Numbered from the stretch's first letter, positions 48,234-61,137 are shown. The stretch is DNA of 64,000 nt from Fremontodendron californicum (GCA_030761205.1 JAULJL010000020.1:625001-689000); one strand, 5' to 3'. Notes: a model not told the origin generated them from the sequence alone. Program-made: numbers and translations.

Positions 48234-49182
48234 GTGAGAAGATAGTTGAGTAGTCAGTGCTTTACTTAGAAAATTTGTCCATTAATTGGCATCCACATGG
48301 CAAATGATAATGTAATAATATTTGGGTAAATTATCCAAGTATAAATTATATACTATTAATTGGTTTTAGTACTATTAAATACAAGGAAGGGATCTAAAAC
48401 GAAAATGGTAGAATTGAATTTTGGTTGTTATCTAATTCGAAAATGTTTGGTATTGCTGAAACCTTGGAGTGTCATCAGTTCCCCTGGAGAAATTTACAAG
48501 TTTGTAATAGGTAGCGATAATCTCAGTTTTTTTATGGTGAGGTTGAGCATGCATGTATTTTTGTTTGTTTTGTCGGGTTTTTTTCTGTTCTTTCTTTTTA
48601 ATTTTGTTATATTGGTTGAGATAATTTGCTTTTAATCCATTTCCCCCCTGTTAATTGCTTATTTATGCTCATTAAAGCTTGATCATGCTTTTAGTTGTGG
48701 ACTTGATGAAATTATATAATTTTTTTTTTGTTTTGTTTACCTCTGCTATCCTTCATTCAATTTAGTTTTAAATTTTTTTTCTTATTTAATTCTGCTGTTG
48801 TTGTTTTCTTTAGATTTTTCTAGATGTTTGTTATTGCTGGGTGATTAATGGTGGTCTGCGAAGTTTGCTTTTTGTTAAGTTTTATGGTTTTCCTGCAAGC
48901 AAGGCCCTTGGCATGACAGTCTCTTTTGAGCAAAATGATAATGGTGCAAAACCAAGTTTCCTCCAAAATTGGAAGATAAAAATTTCTCAAAAAGTTGCTA
49001 ATAATTATTTTCCTACGGTTCATTAAGTTGTGATGTCTTTACCATCCATAGATAGTTAAACAAAGCCATATTGACAGCAGAAGCCAAGGCAAGCCACAAT
49101 TATTGAGATGACAACACAAGTCATGTCATTTGATTTGATTTTGCAGCAGGGAATATAATATATAACATGCAAAATTTGTTGC
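48234..49182. other. Tail-to-tail region between IDH and SSL
   Basis: T-rich and AT-rich DNA with both 3' untranslated regions. I see no gene, RNA gene or clear transposon. Confidence 0.55.
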
Positions 49183-50287
49183 TCACACAGTGTGTCTTGC
49201 AGGATGATATTGATCCAGATTGAGGCTGATAATGTGGGGATAAACGAAAGAGCCACAGTATAGACGATTTCCAATCTTCATTGCGCTTGTAACCGAAGAT
49301 AATTTGTGATCATAATAGTGGGCAACTGGTTTTCCTTCCAAATCAACTACCAACACACCTGCATTGTTCCCCTTAGGTACTCCTCCAATGTACTTCTCCA
49401 TGATTGCCATGGCCTTTCGGATGAAAGGATATCTGAATACTAAGTCAAAAGTAAACGAATTTCCCTGCCCAATATGTACAACAACAATGCTTCTTAAATT
49501 ATCAAGAAAAGTAAATAAATAAGAAAACTAATTGTTCAACCAATATCCAGGCTCAAACTGCCTCTAATTATCTTTCTTTGTTGTTTATATCCAAAAAATT
49601 ATATGCTTATGGAAATAAATAAGAAATTAATTAGTATTTACCGTGGCTAATCCAATCCAGTAGTGGCCGTCTCCATCATATTTGATATTATCAGGGAAGC
49701 CCGGTAAATTATCAAGAAATTTCTCCATGTGTCCCTGTTTGTTGCCCTGTATGTAATATTTCATACACCTTCTCCTGCAATTAATTAAATTTTATTATTA
49801 TTATTATTATTATCAACCCATGTCAGAAAAATCACAAATACTAAAGTTAAACTCTTTGTGAATGTCGGAGAAAAGAATTAAATCATCAGAATGGCCTTTG
49901 GTACTTAATAAAGATTACAAGATTAGCTAGCTAGCATCCAATTCCAAGGCAACAATTAATACATACATTACGGTTTCACATAAGATTGCAGAATCTTGAC
50001 GTGGTGATACTGCAACTCCATTAGCAAAGTAAAGATGGCTGACTAACACTCTGGTTTTTCTGGTAACTGGATCGAAGCTCATAAATCGACCATGAGGTCT
50101 ACCCTCCAACACGTCCCAAACGTTATCATGCAACTTATATTTGTATGAAGCGTCTGTAAAGTATATCATTCCATTCTCTGCTATATCTACTCCATCTCCA
50201 ATTTTGAATTTCAGGCCATCTGCCTCATCCGTTAGCACCTCCACCTCACCATCTCTGCTTATATTCAGCAGTCCCTGTTACATTAAT

Positions 50288-50318
<31 letters not shown>

Positions 50319-50837
50319 CTTTGATTGATTGATTGCTTCCAGCAGGTCCAGTACTAGACTACTAGTACTGTGTACGAACTACGAAAGGTAACTAACCTTA
50401 TAAGCATCAGCTACGATAGCCTCACCATTGTGTCCAAGAGCGACTCCTAGCGGTCTACCATGGGTGTTAACCCATTTTTCCACGGCTGAATCATTCAATC
50501 TGACTCGCTTGATCCACCCATCCTGGCAACCCGTGTAAATGAGCTGTGACTTGGAATCGTATGCGATATCTTCTGGTCCCAGCAACTCCCCTCCGCCCAC
50601 GAACTCTGCACCCTGTAGCATGCGATCGTTGCGCAACGAGACTGTCATGGGTGCCTGACCGAACTCGTGGATGGGCAAAGGAGCTGGATCAAATGAATCA
50701 AGCTGGTAGACAAGCACAGCTGCTAGTACGGGAAACAATATTGTGGATAAAACAAGAGTGAAGGGCCATAACCTCTTTTTTGGATGATGAGCAGCGTTAG
50801 ACTTAGAAACCTGAGATTCAGAACTTGAGTCCGGCAT
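49183..50837 (-). CDS. Strictosidine synthase-like protein (adipocyte membrane-associated protein type)
   Basis: Four minus-strand exons (50837-50397, 50274-49967, 49774-49642, 49464-49183) give 387 residues. After a polar N-terminus comes one membrane or signal-anchor segment (PFTLVLSTILFPVLAAVLVY, about residues 25-45), then DSFDPAPLP. A six-bladed beta-propeller of the strictosidine synthase-like family follows (GPEDIAYDSKSQLIYTGCQDGWI, GRPLGVALGHNGEAIVADAYKG, GDGVDIAENGMIYFTDAS, FANGVAVSPRQDSAILCET, GFPDNIKYDGDGHYWIGL). SSL proteins are usually not strictosidine synthases and their substrates are mostly unknown. The organism need not make indole alkaloids. A TA microsatellite lies at the TATA position. 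Confidence 0.92.
49792..49812 (+). repeat. (TTA)7 microsatellite in SSL intron
   Basis: Perfect TTA run beside the third-exon acceptor of the SSL gene. Confidence 0.85.
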
Positions 50838-50895
50838 TGCAGCGTTGCAGTACTTCTGGACAGATTCTTAGTTTCCTTTATGGAGAATTTTCTGC

Positions 50896-50922
50896 TATAT
50901 ATATATATATATATATATATAT
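50896..50922 (-). promoter_or_regulatory. (TA)13 microsatellite at the TATA position of the SSL promoter
   Basis: A TA tract lies 59 to 85 bases before the SSL start codon, with no competing TATA motif. This parallels the catalase promoter. Confidence 0.5.
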
Positions 50923-51064
50923 CCTATTCCTATATGCTTAGCTGAGATCCCACACACTTCAAACAAAAACGATTCTGATCTAAACCAATTTTATTGATCC
51001 AAGGGTCATAGTGAGCCTTAAAATTGTATGTTCAGTTCAGTGCCAACTTTTAATAATTAATCAA

Positions 51065-51095
<31 letters not shown>

Positions 51096-52375
51096 TCCCA
51101 TTTACTGATCTAATCACTTCAATAATTGAACAAAAATGTTTATTTACTATCTAATAATGTCAAAATATATTTAATCATCATAATATGGAAAACAGATGAA
51201 AATCTGATTATATAGTAACAGTTGTGGCATAATTTTGCATTTCTGGTTTGATTCCAATTATGCTTTAATCAATAAGGTTAAAAAAAAGAAAACAAAAATT
51301 AACATTAATATCAATGTTTTTTTTTTGGTCTCAGAAAGTTATACTACTATAAAAACTTTCTCCTTGAAAAGCTAGTTTTTGTTTTTTTAAGCTAGTGATT
51401 GTGATTTTTTTTTTTTTTTTATTTTTATCAACGAATATATTCCTTTTCTTTAATGAAGGAATATGTTAAAAAGTTTTTATATGGGTAGGCTATTTTCTTT
51501 GAGGTTCCCGTATGTGTATTTCTGACCATGAAGAGTTGTCCATCAAAATTAATGGCCGGCCCCCTTTGTTAATTTATAATTAGTTATCAAGCAAAAAATT
51601 ATAATAAAAAAAAAAACCACGTACTCAATTTCAAATTAATATATTTGGATTATGGTGGAGTTGGTAGGACAATTCCTAGACAATACATTAATTTCTCCTA
51701 CTTTTATTTAGGCAAGAATATATACGGTCAGATAATAGCTGGGTAAGCATCTTAATTGTTCATTTAGAATATTAAACACCATTAATTTAATTGTTAATTT
51801 ATAGTAATGCAATTAAAAACTACCAACATTGTCAATTCAGCATTAATTTTAATTTAGATGATGATATGAGTGTTGGAGCTACTCATTGTCGGTTCTAAAA
51901 TCTAGACGCCTAATGTATTTTTTAAAAGTGAATTAAGTAAATAATATCGAGGATTAAAGGTAAATTAAAAGAAAAATCTATTAACAATTTTATACAAGTT
52001 GTGATGACACTTGTAGCTCGACAAATGTGTTGTTATTGAGCGTTAAGCAGCAAGGCCGGCTCATAAGGCATCCGATGCTTTAAAATACATAGAGATGGTC
52101 AGGATTGATCACAAAAATCTTCAATTATACTGAGCAGATGCATGCAGGACACAATTTAAATCTGGTTAACAAAATTTCCAATTTCTTTGACACAGCAAAA
52201 TAAAAGAATCATTGATCATTACCATTACCATTACCATTACATATCTAAACCTGAAAACTAGTAGCTAGAACAATTGGCTGCACACATCGCTGCTTCTATA
52301 CAACCTTTGCATTAAAACTTTTTGGGTAAAGAATGGTTATACAGTAAATGATACATTGCCCTATTATATCAGCAC
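50923..52375. other. Intergenic region between SSL and PAT10-like genes
   Basis: AT-rich, with a (TA)n run at 51068-51095 and poly-T tracts. A GGCCGGCTC patch near 52053 may be a transposon relic. No gene is seen. The right end is the PAT10-like 3' untranslated region. Confidence 0.5.
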
Positions 52376-55300
52376 TCAGCAGCAACGACAGGTTAAAACA
52401 TCTAAGCAAGTGTAGGGCCTTGACTTTTCTTCAAGTTCTTGAGCTGAGGGCAAAGTTTCCAAACTGTATATGCTGCTTCCAACACGACAGAAGTCATATA
52501 AATTGCTGCAAACTCCTTTACTAAAAGGATATACTCTTTCAGGAATCCCCCTGCATATCACAAAAATGAAATGTGTTCTATCAAAATCAAATCATGATAG
52601 TCTTTTTCATCTCTAGTTAATAACTCCATTGACATACATAATGACACAGCATTGTACCTTCAAGATGAATCTAGTGCATATTTTGCATGATGTAAAAACA
52701 GTATGAAGAGAATAAAAGAACCCACTAACCTTAGATAAGGAATACGTCTGCGTCTAACGAGTTCGTAAGTAGTCTGATTTGTCAGAACAAGATAGCTACA
52801 TGAGAAATAGAGGTTCCCATATTAGAACAGTGCTCATGGTACATAACATGAAAAATAATAATAATCTAAATCTGAAATTCGGCACTGAAAACAAGTAAAA
52901 ATGACTGAAGTTTACCTATGAAAAAGTAGAAGAAGAAGTAGAAAAATTATGGAACTTGACAAGGCGATCAATAGCAGAATCATAATAGCATCCTTCCACC
53001 TGTCAACAATAATTTTCCAGGTCAAATTTCAGATGCAGATAAATACACAAGCTCTTTCTCAACTGAAAAAAAAAAAAAAATGGAGGAGGTAAATACACAA
53101 ACTCCAAATGAAAGGAAAAGTCAAACAATAGATATTTAGCCGCCCATTGTCTCAAACTAGAAAATCTTGACAATAACACGTCTTAATGCCAATCAACATG
53201 TTAGAAAGAAAAGGTACTGTGATAATATAACATACCAAGCCCTTGATATGTTGGCCTTCAGGTATGTGATGTACAAGATGCCAGTCCAGAGGCACAATGC
53301 TGTCTCTTCACATATGTACCACCTAAGTTTACAAATTGTGACAAGAGAAAACAAATTGGTTTCAAATTAGGAGAATTCTTTGGAACTTTTGAAATTATTA
53401 ATGTAGGCCAAGAATATTAGCATGCATGCAAAATCATATAGTACATCATTCCTAGGATGAACCGAAGTTGGATGTGGCATGTAAATAGTTTAACCAATAG
53501 ACAATAAAGAAAAAAAATCCTGTACATATGTTTAATCAGTTTATGATGAGCTTTTTTTTTACAGTTTCAACACCGTTCTCATTAGATTATAGCAACATTA
53601 TAACTGAGTAACTTACATAAGGGCACAAACTATAGGTAAAGCCATAAAGAACATGTCAAAAATGATGTAGACTCACCAAAATTTGCAATGATTACCCTGG
53701 CCAATGCATGTTCCAAGCCATACACAATGATGATCAAACTGAAGAACACATTTATCACAATCATGACAATGCTTTGCTCGTGGAGGCTGCAATTGTACAA
53801 GAAAAAAATATAACCACCACATGTCATGTAAGGTAAGGTACTAAGAGCACATAAAAGTAACATTCAAAAAGATAGCTAGATAATCAGAATCGACTCTTTA
53901 CACAGTTTTTGCAATGAACATCCATGCTCACTGACAAAGCCACAAATATTCATACATGCATTATTTTAATGCTATACATTATACAAAGCCAAGAATAAAC
54001 ATCCACCATCCAGGTAAGTCACGAAGCATAAACAGAGGTCACTAAGAGATCTTGATTCACGGAAAGTAAGTTGTATCACATGAAGGTCATAAACATGAGA
54101 TCTCAGTACCTGCTCAACATTACAATAGGAACAAGTGCAAGTCCTGCAAAATCTAAAAGAAAGTCAGTAGTTTTGTAAGTTTCAACAAACGTCCAATAAA
54201 TTCCTTCTACTTTTTCTTGATGGTTTGCATGACAAAAATCAGATCAAACTCAACCTGGTGGCATTAAACCAAATGAAACACCAAGATTCATTTGTCTTTT
54301 GTTTAGTACACACACATGCTTAGCAATAAAAAATTAGAACTACCGAGGCAAAGAGGTTATAAACATAACTCCACACTTATGTTGGATTAATAAAAGCAGC
54401 ATGCGCAAGGAAGTAAAAGGCAAGAGCAACAAGCTGGACACACCGCAGCCCTCTCCTCCTCCTTCCCCCTTTTCAAAGATATGCACATATGTATCTATAT
54501 ACATGCAAATAAGTATTGTATTCACAAAAATCTACGTCTGTGTATAGATATATCCAAGGAGTATAGCTTCATCCACCTAGGTTCCTCCATTTCTGGAATT
54601 AATCAATATAGGAAAACCTCTGAGAAGACAAATCTGGTTTCTACGTTGAACATAAAATCTAGAAGACTGGAAAACCTTATGAAATAGGTTTCGTAAGCAT
54701 TATTCAACAGAAAGTCCCATGATTGCTTAACATAGTGGCACCCATGCAGATCCATAAACATAAATCCTTTAAAAAGGTAATTGAAAGAGATTATTCACAA
54801 AGTCAACGAAGTTTTACAAACCTAACAGATGTTCCAGGGGGATACATGTCCATCACCAACTTTGTCCAAGATGCAGAATTACTCCCTTGAAAATTTCTAC
54901 CTGATTGACTCCCTTCTACAGTGACAATCAAGCTTCCATTTTTGCTTGAAGCAGGCTGTCTTTGCTTAAACATTATACGAACATGATAGATAGTAAGATT
55001 TCAAGAAGAAAAATCCGCTTCTATTTCTGTTCGATCATTATATCCAGAATAATTCAGTTCTAACTTCTAAAAGATGGAAGAGACAAAGAATGGAGAAGGA
55101 ACAAAAAAAGAAAAGAAAAGTGCTTACTTTGAGACCATTGATGACTTCTTATATATCACATTTGTCTCATTAACAGCACTCATTGCATCAAGGACATAAC
55201 TAAAAGTAGAAAAACAACAAAGGAAACAAACAAATTAGAGTGAATATGTACTATATACATTATACAGTTCAAAACTTTGATCTTGACAGTAAAAGCACAC

Positions 55301-55813
55301 TGATATTTACCGGGGAGAAGAACCAGAAGTAATAAAGTATTGCACCAATGTGGCAAAAAACAACAACAAATATAAAGCAGTATACCTGAGAAAATGGGGA
55401 AAGAATTAAATTGAAGGTTTCACAGTTATATAGCAATTACACAGTAAAATCTTCAAGAGAAAATAGTAAACCAAGTGATTTTGACAAGAAGAAATAGAGG
55501 AATATCAAAAGTCAAAACATCTACTAAGAGCAAGATGTGTTTAATTGCTTCGTATATTTATATGTTATTATGCAATACAAGCATTAACTTGAGATTAAAC
55601 CAAACATTACATGGAAAAATTGAACAAAAGAATCCAACTTTAAAATTTCATTAAAAAAAAAGAAAGAAAGATTGCATTGACTGGAGTCTCATACATACCA
55701 TGGTTCTTTTTTTGTTTTCACAATCAAATCACTATCGAAAAGGAAGAGAATGGCAGCGTATATTAGATGCAGCATCACTAATGTCACTTTCAAACCCAAC
55801 CATGATCTCCGAG
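52376..55813 (-). CDS. PAT10: DHHC-type protein S-acyltransferase, PAT10-like (5' exon not identified)
   Basis: Ten minus-strand exons join in phase: 55813-55699, 55385-55311, 55199-55128, 54959-54822, 54143-54110, 53786-53677, 53322-53236, 52999-52916, 52795-52730, 52550-52376. They give about 317 residues. Two N-terminal membrane segments (LVMLHLIYAAILFLF; TALYLLLFFATLVQYF) precede the cysteine-rich domain CTCSYCNVEQPPRAKHCHDC, the catalytic FDHHCVWLGTCIGQGNHC and two more membrane segments. The C-terminus RPYTCLDVLTCRCC is characteristic of the PAT10 group. The enzyme palmitoylates membrane proteins at the Golgi and vacuole. The first found exon begins in phase 1 (CT CGG AGA), so a first coding exon of about 30 residues is missing from my model. 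The family's SSPGYV appears as SSPRYV across the exon 55385/55199 junction. Confidence 0.88.
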
Positions 55814-57880
55814 CTAAGAACCCACAATCAGAAAATCCAAATTAATTATAAGAACAACTAAAAACCAATGAAACGACACCGGTTGTTGCATCACAATTTT
55901 CGTTGTTCTTTCTGTTTTTCAGTATTCTTTTTTTCCCCCTTTATTTGGAGAAGATTGCAGATATTATTAACGACACCGCTGTGCTGTCCTTGGATTGGAT
56001 TGAAATTAAACCCGCAGACAGACAATCATAGCACAGCCCCATTTCATGGGCTTTTATCTATAAACTAATGGGCCAATAAATAAATAAAATCTCATTCTCA
56101 TATGCTTAATAATATTTTTTTGGTAATTGCTAGTGAGTAGTGAGTAGTGAAGGTGACAACCTTTTATTAGACATTGTAATGGTAATAAGAAGAAAGAACA
56201 TTTGTACTTAGCAGTATATTAAACTAAAAATGGTTTAAATAAACAATGATAGATAGATGGATAATAAATGTTAATAAAGTTTTTAGCTTTTAACTTTAAT
56301 AATAAAATTAGAGTTGAAGTAATTAAAATTGAAGCAATATTGTTTTAACAGCAAGATTCTATATAGGAAGAGTTAATCTAATCTTGATTCTCAGACTATT
56401 CATAAGATGAGTAGTGTGATTGGTGGAGAGTGGAGAAGACCACACGATTTCAACGAGCCCGACGGCACCAAGCCCCGCACGCCAATTATTCGTGGAATTG
56501 CTCGAAGCGAATGAAATAGAGGAAGGCGAAGAACGGGACGATGTCGTTTAGCTTCTGACTTGGTGTCGTGACTCGGCCCCGAAGATAAACACTTAAGAGG
56601 AAGCACAAGCAGTCTCCGAACCGGAGCTTGCTTATTCAATAAAGAAAAAACAAAATAAGCAATGATAGAGTCAAGGAAGGAAATAGAAAGAGAGCGATGG
56701 GGCAAAAAAAAAGGTCTACTCTGGAATGAGCTGAAGACGAAATGAAAGCAGGAGGAGAGCAGCGATACAAGATTTGACTTTGAGAAGCTGATAAACCAAT
56801 CAAACTGGCCATTTCTTTAATTTATCCCCGGATTCCAAAAAGAAATAACAAGCTCAAAGGTTCATTTTTCAGAAGAACTGAAAGCCAAGTCAATTTCTGA
56901 GAATCAGCCATACTCGGGGTGGTAATTGCTCAAAGCTCAACCCGGAACCAGGGGGAGATGGTAAATAGCTTTCAACCTTGGAACCAATTAGATTGGGGCT
57001 TCCAGAAAATTGGGGCTTATTGTGAAGAGATGAGAATTGACCCAAAAATTTCGACCTTGGAACCAATTAGATTGGGGCTTCCAGAAAATTATTAGATGAG
57101 GCCTGTTTTAATTAAGTAGAGAAGAGAACCCTCCCTGACTGATTATAGAGGGTCCCAATTCTTGTTTGGGCCAATTGACTGCGCCTCCTATGAGAAAATT
57201 ATATTGGGCCTATTAGGTATTTAAGATGGCTAACTCCATAAAATGAAGGTCTTCTCTTTTCTTACCTTAGCTAGCTGAAAACTAAAATGTCATTGGATTC
57301 TCAATATATTTAGTCACAAAAAAAAAAATTAATTAATTTGTTTTTGGGGAAAGTGAAGAAGTAATTAGAGGAGGGAGATTGGGATTAGAATTGGGAATCT
57401 ATTCTGATAGGGCCCATGCGCTGGCCAGTGGGCATCTTTGGTGCGACTTGTGAGCCTATGAGATGAATAAGAATCGGTGTTGGAGTTTGGGCAAGGGTTT
57501 TGGTTGATTTTCCCACGTGTACAAGGGCGCTGCCAGACATTGGGAAATGTGCAGCAGATATGATATGATCCACCTTTGGCGGTTTCAAAGCTTCAAACTT
57601 ATCCATACAAAATTGCAAATGTCTGTCTATGTATGTGTCATTGCCAACATATCATGTCAACCTCTTTTGATTCCTTTGTATTTATCTAAAACCTTTCAAC
57701 TGATTACTCAACCGCTTCTTCAGCTTGCGTGGCGTTGATGCTCCTCTTTCACCACAAAATGATCACACCCTTTAACCACCATAAACATCTCCACTCTCCA
57801 CTACACATTATACATTATACATTATACATAGCAAATTTCTCTTGTACAGACAGACTCAAGTTTTAACTATACCAACAAAT
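55814..57880. other. Divergent region between PAT10-like and rhodanese genes
   Basis: It should contain the PAT10-like first exon and both promoters. The 56.4-56.8 kb stretch is GC-richer and has leader-like and ORF-like sequence on the minus strand (including a 58-codon ATG frame at 56812-56636), but none joins in the required phase. A perfect 37-bp direct repeat lies at 56975-57011 and 57054-57090. Confidence 0.45.
56975..57090 (+). repeat. Perfect 37-bp direct repeat, 79-bp period
   Basis: ACCTTGGAACCAATTAGATT, continuing to CCAGAAAATT, occurs identically at 56975-57011 and 57054-57090 in the putative shared promoter. Confidence 0.9.
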
Positions 57881-59549
57881 ATGGAAGCAACATCGCTTCT
57901 TTCTTCTTCTTGCTTCACCCTCTCTTCCCTTCCTTCATCTCTTTCTCCTCAACATCTCGACCACAGGTCAGCTGATGCTCACTTCCCAATTCTCTTTTCC
58001 TTCTTAACAACTTCTTATACAGTTAAAACTCAACAGTGTTTTCCTTTTTTCCTTTTTCAGGGGCCTGTTTCCATTAACTGTAAATCCGCAGAGATGTCGA
58101 ATAGCTGTTGTCCGCAAAAAATTGAGCTTCTGGTACGGACACCCTATGAAACTAGTAATTTTTTTTTTGGTTCTTTCCTTACTATTTTGGCAACTAATTG
58201 AATATTGTTGGTTCTATATCTGAAGCACAAAGGCAGCTCTTAGAGGGAATGTGCAGGCAACAGGAGATCCAACTTCTGTTCCAGTAAGAGTAGCAAATGA
58301 GCTTCATCAAGCTGGGCATCGATATTTGGATGTTAGGTATTCTTTCTGTTTTTATTGAATGTTAAAAACTCCAATTATTAGAAAGCAAGGGCTTCAATAA
58401 AAAAACATTTGAAATGTTTTTAACAAGTTGTTCTTTTCTTTCTTTCTGTCTTCGTGATTGGTTTGGTTCTGACTTCTGAGCAATTTGTGTAGGACTCCTG
58501 AAGAGTTCAGTGCAGGGCATGCCCCTGAGGCTATTAACATCCCTTACATGTACAAAGTTGGATCAGGTTACTACCTTCTTTTCTTTTTCAGCTAATTTAT
58601 CTCTCAAGTTAACTTCTTTCTAGCAAACTGAGGACAACGACCGATGTCTAGGGTCTTAAATAGTTGCTTTACTTCTAGTCTAAGGTTGTTTGCTGTTCGG
58701 TAGGCACTTGCTTAATGCGGTGGCAAGCATGACTGGATGAAATTGTCTTTTCCTGCAACTGATTTAGCAATTTTAAGTTGCTCCCTAGCCATGTTTTTTG
58801 TTCTAAAATTTTGTTTCTGCTTGCAGGAATGACAAAGAACCCCAATTTTGTGGCGGAAGTATCATCACATTTTGGAAAATATGATGAAATTATTGTTGTG
58901 GGTTCCTGCTCCTAGTATCTGATTTCCCATTGAACTTGAAACTTTTCTTTTAGAACACCCCACTGCCTCCCCCTCCCTCTTTTTCTATGGTCCATTGTAA
59001 TGTTAAAATTGCCTGGTGATGCAGGGGTGTCAACTTGGGAAAAGGTCTCTAATGGCAGCCACCGATCTTTTAGCTGCTGTAAGCACATCAATTTATCATC
59101 CTTCAGTCTTTCTAACTTGGTTCTAGTTCAGCCATCATTTCTGTATATTGAAGTAGAAAACAAGCATATTGGTTTGGTTGGATATCAGCATCACATTTTA
59201 GGAACTAAATTTTGAATCTTTGCACATATAGGCTGGCTAATCTTTGAGTTGCCTTAGTACTTGTTCATATTTAATTATCCAGAGTTAAAACTAAAACTAG
59301 GTGGAAATTTTCCTTTTTCCAGGCCTTTAACCTTTTGAATTAATGAAGTTGGTTTCAAACTTATTAACTCTTCTCCAAGACCCTCAACAAATTAATTTTA
59401 CTACTTTTCCTAGGTTAATCTACATGTTGAAGATTGATAAAAGCTAATTACAACTTCATCATTAATTCTTTTTGCAGGGCTTTACTGCCGTTACGGACAT
59501 TGCTGGAGGCTATGCGGCCTGGACTCAAAATGGGCTTCCAACAGAATGA
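57881..59549 (+). CDS. Single-domain rhodanese / thiosulfate sulfurtransferase, chloroplastic (STR16-like)
   Basis: Seven exons (57881-57966, 58061-58132, 58226-58336, 58493-58566, 58827-58897, 59035-59088, 59478-59549) give 179 residues. About 65 N-terminal residues are Ser/Leu-rich, then basic, with few acidic residues, as in a plastid transit peptide. The rhodanese domain follows: VRVANELHQAGHRYLDVRTP, EEFSAGHAPEAINIPYM, then the catalytic loop with cysteine in GCQLGKRS, and DIAGGYAAWTQNGLPTE at the end. It transfers sulfane sulfur from thiosulfate to acceptors such as cyanide or proteins; the physiological acceptor is uncertain. It resembles the Arabidopsis STR15/16 group, and the transit peptide favours a plastid form. 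The start is the first ATG giving this leader. Confidence 0.93.
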
Positions 59550-61137
59550 TGATGCAGCAGCAGGCTTTGCGGAGAATGAGTTGCTGATACTCGTACAATA
59601 AAGTTGGAACACAAAAACTAAAGGTCAAGTGAGGAAAGATTCTCACAAATTAATGTAGTAGCCATAGAATAACCAGACATCAGTCAAATAATAAATGACA
59701 TTTACAGGATGTATGTGAATGTGAATGTCTGGAGAAAATGTAATGTTCCTGTTGTTCTGTATGGCGAAGGAAACATATAAATAATATATGAGTGGAACTT
59801 GTAAACTTTGTACATAAGAATCTCTTCTTTTCTCTTGATAGAAATATCGCTTCTTGTCGTTATAAAATTTGCCCCACTTGGTTTGCATCCATAAGGACTG
59901 ATACTATTAATTAACAAGAAAGACACGTTTTGATATCTTAATTCACCCATTTGTTTAATGTCATTAATCACAAGAGAAATAAAATAGAATTCCCATTTCG
60001 AATTCCTTCTTTCTCAACTGGGGGATTGAAACTAAAGGTTGGTTGGGCTATAGCCGTAAGCCGTGTGGTAGAATAGAATGCTTCAAACCTTCCTTTAAAG
60101 CGACCTCTTCCTGCAGTGAAGATGAGGACATTATATCAGATAGGAAACATAGCTCAAGCAAGAAAGAAAAAAACAACAGACTTGGAAAGATGGGCACTGC
60201 TAGAAACTGGTTCAATATCCAGTCCGAAAGAAGTTCATCAAATCATCTCAAAAGAGATATCATATCACCATTCTCCACGGCGTAAATCTCAGTGAGCAGT
60301 CAATGATTAGAGAAGCTAGAGACTTCTCCAACATCTCAGCTTCATCAAGATCATCATTTGAAAGAAAAACATTTAAGCAGAGAAGATATTGCAGCAATTA
60401 GAATCCAATCAATTTTAAGGGGTTCATCTTGTAATTACATCTTAACTTGGTCACATTTCTTTTTCAAAAGATTTTACTCTCGGAGCTGAGTTAAACTACT
60501 AATACTTTCGTTTTCTGGTTTTGATAATTGAAAATTATATTGGTAACAATTTAAACAGACAAGACGAGAATGTGATAATGATGAATTACTCAGATTTTGT
60601 TTAATCCTTGTCCGTTATCTGTTATTTATTCATTTTGCTTTGTCTTGCCTGCCTATGTTTTCCCTTCTTGTCGGTGGCAAAATTCTTTATCTAATAATAA
60701 CTACAAAATATAATGGTTGACCAGACCAAACTGCAGACAATAGGAAAAAAGCATAGACGAGCAGGGGAGGGTTTCTTTTCACCAATCATCCACTTCCCGC
60801 TCTTTCTTTATATAACAAAGCCCATACGAAGTTCTTACAGCAGTTTTCAGATGACACAAAAATGAAAAAGGCAAGTATTAGTGTTTTACATAACAGCTAA
60901 GACAGGAAATAAAAATACGAAACAAAAAGAGAGAGAGAGAGAGAGCAATTGTAACTCAATGACTGCTAAAATGTAAAAACTTAATAGCTCTCATCATGCA
61001 CACCTCTGTACGGAATAGCTCATCATTCATAATGCTATACAACGCAAAAAACATATATGAAAAGATACGGACCATGCACATACACATGCAGTCAAACAAT
61101 ACTTTTATTTTACAGCATTCCCTTTTGTCTTTGGGTT
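59550..61137. other. Tail-to-tail region between rhodanese and kinase genes
   Basis: It holds both 3' untranslated regions and a (GA)n run near 60929-60945. A plus-strand frame at about 60043-60285 encodes a Ser/Lys/Asp-rich peptide of 80 residues that I do not recognise and that lacks splice partners. Confidence 0.45.

Noticed and set aside
56636..56812. 58-codon minus-strand frame beginning MASLIGLSASQSQILY, considered as the missing PAT10-like exon 1
   Set aside because: The only donor-like site (AGA/GTAGAC) is in phase 0, while the next exon needs phase 1. The peptide does not resemble PAT10 N-termini.
57385..57618. 77-codon minus-strand frame upstream of the rhodanese gene
   Set aside because: No similarity recognised, no splice context, and it lies in the putative promoter.
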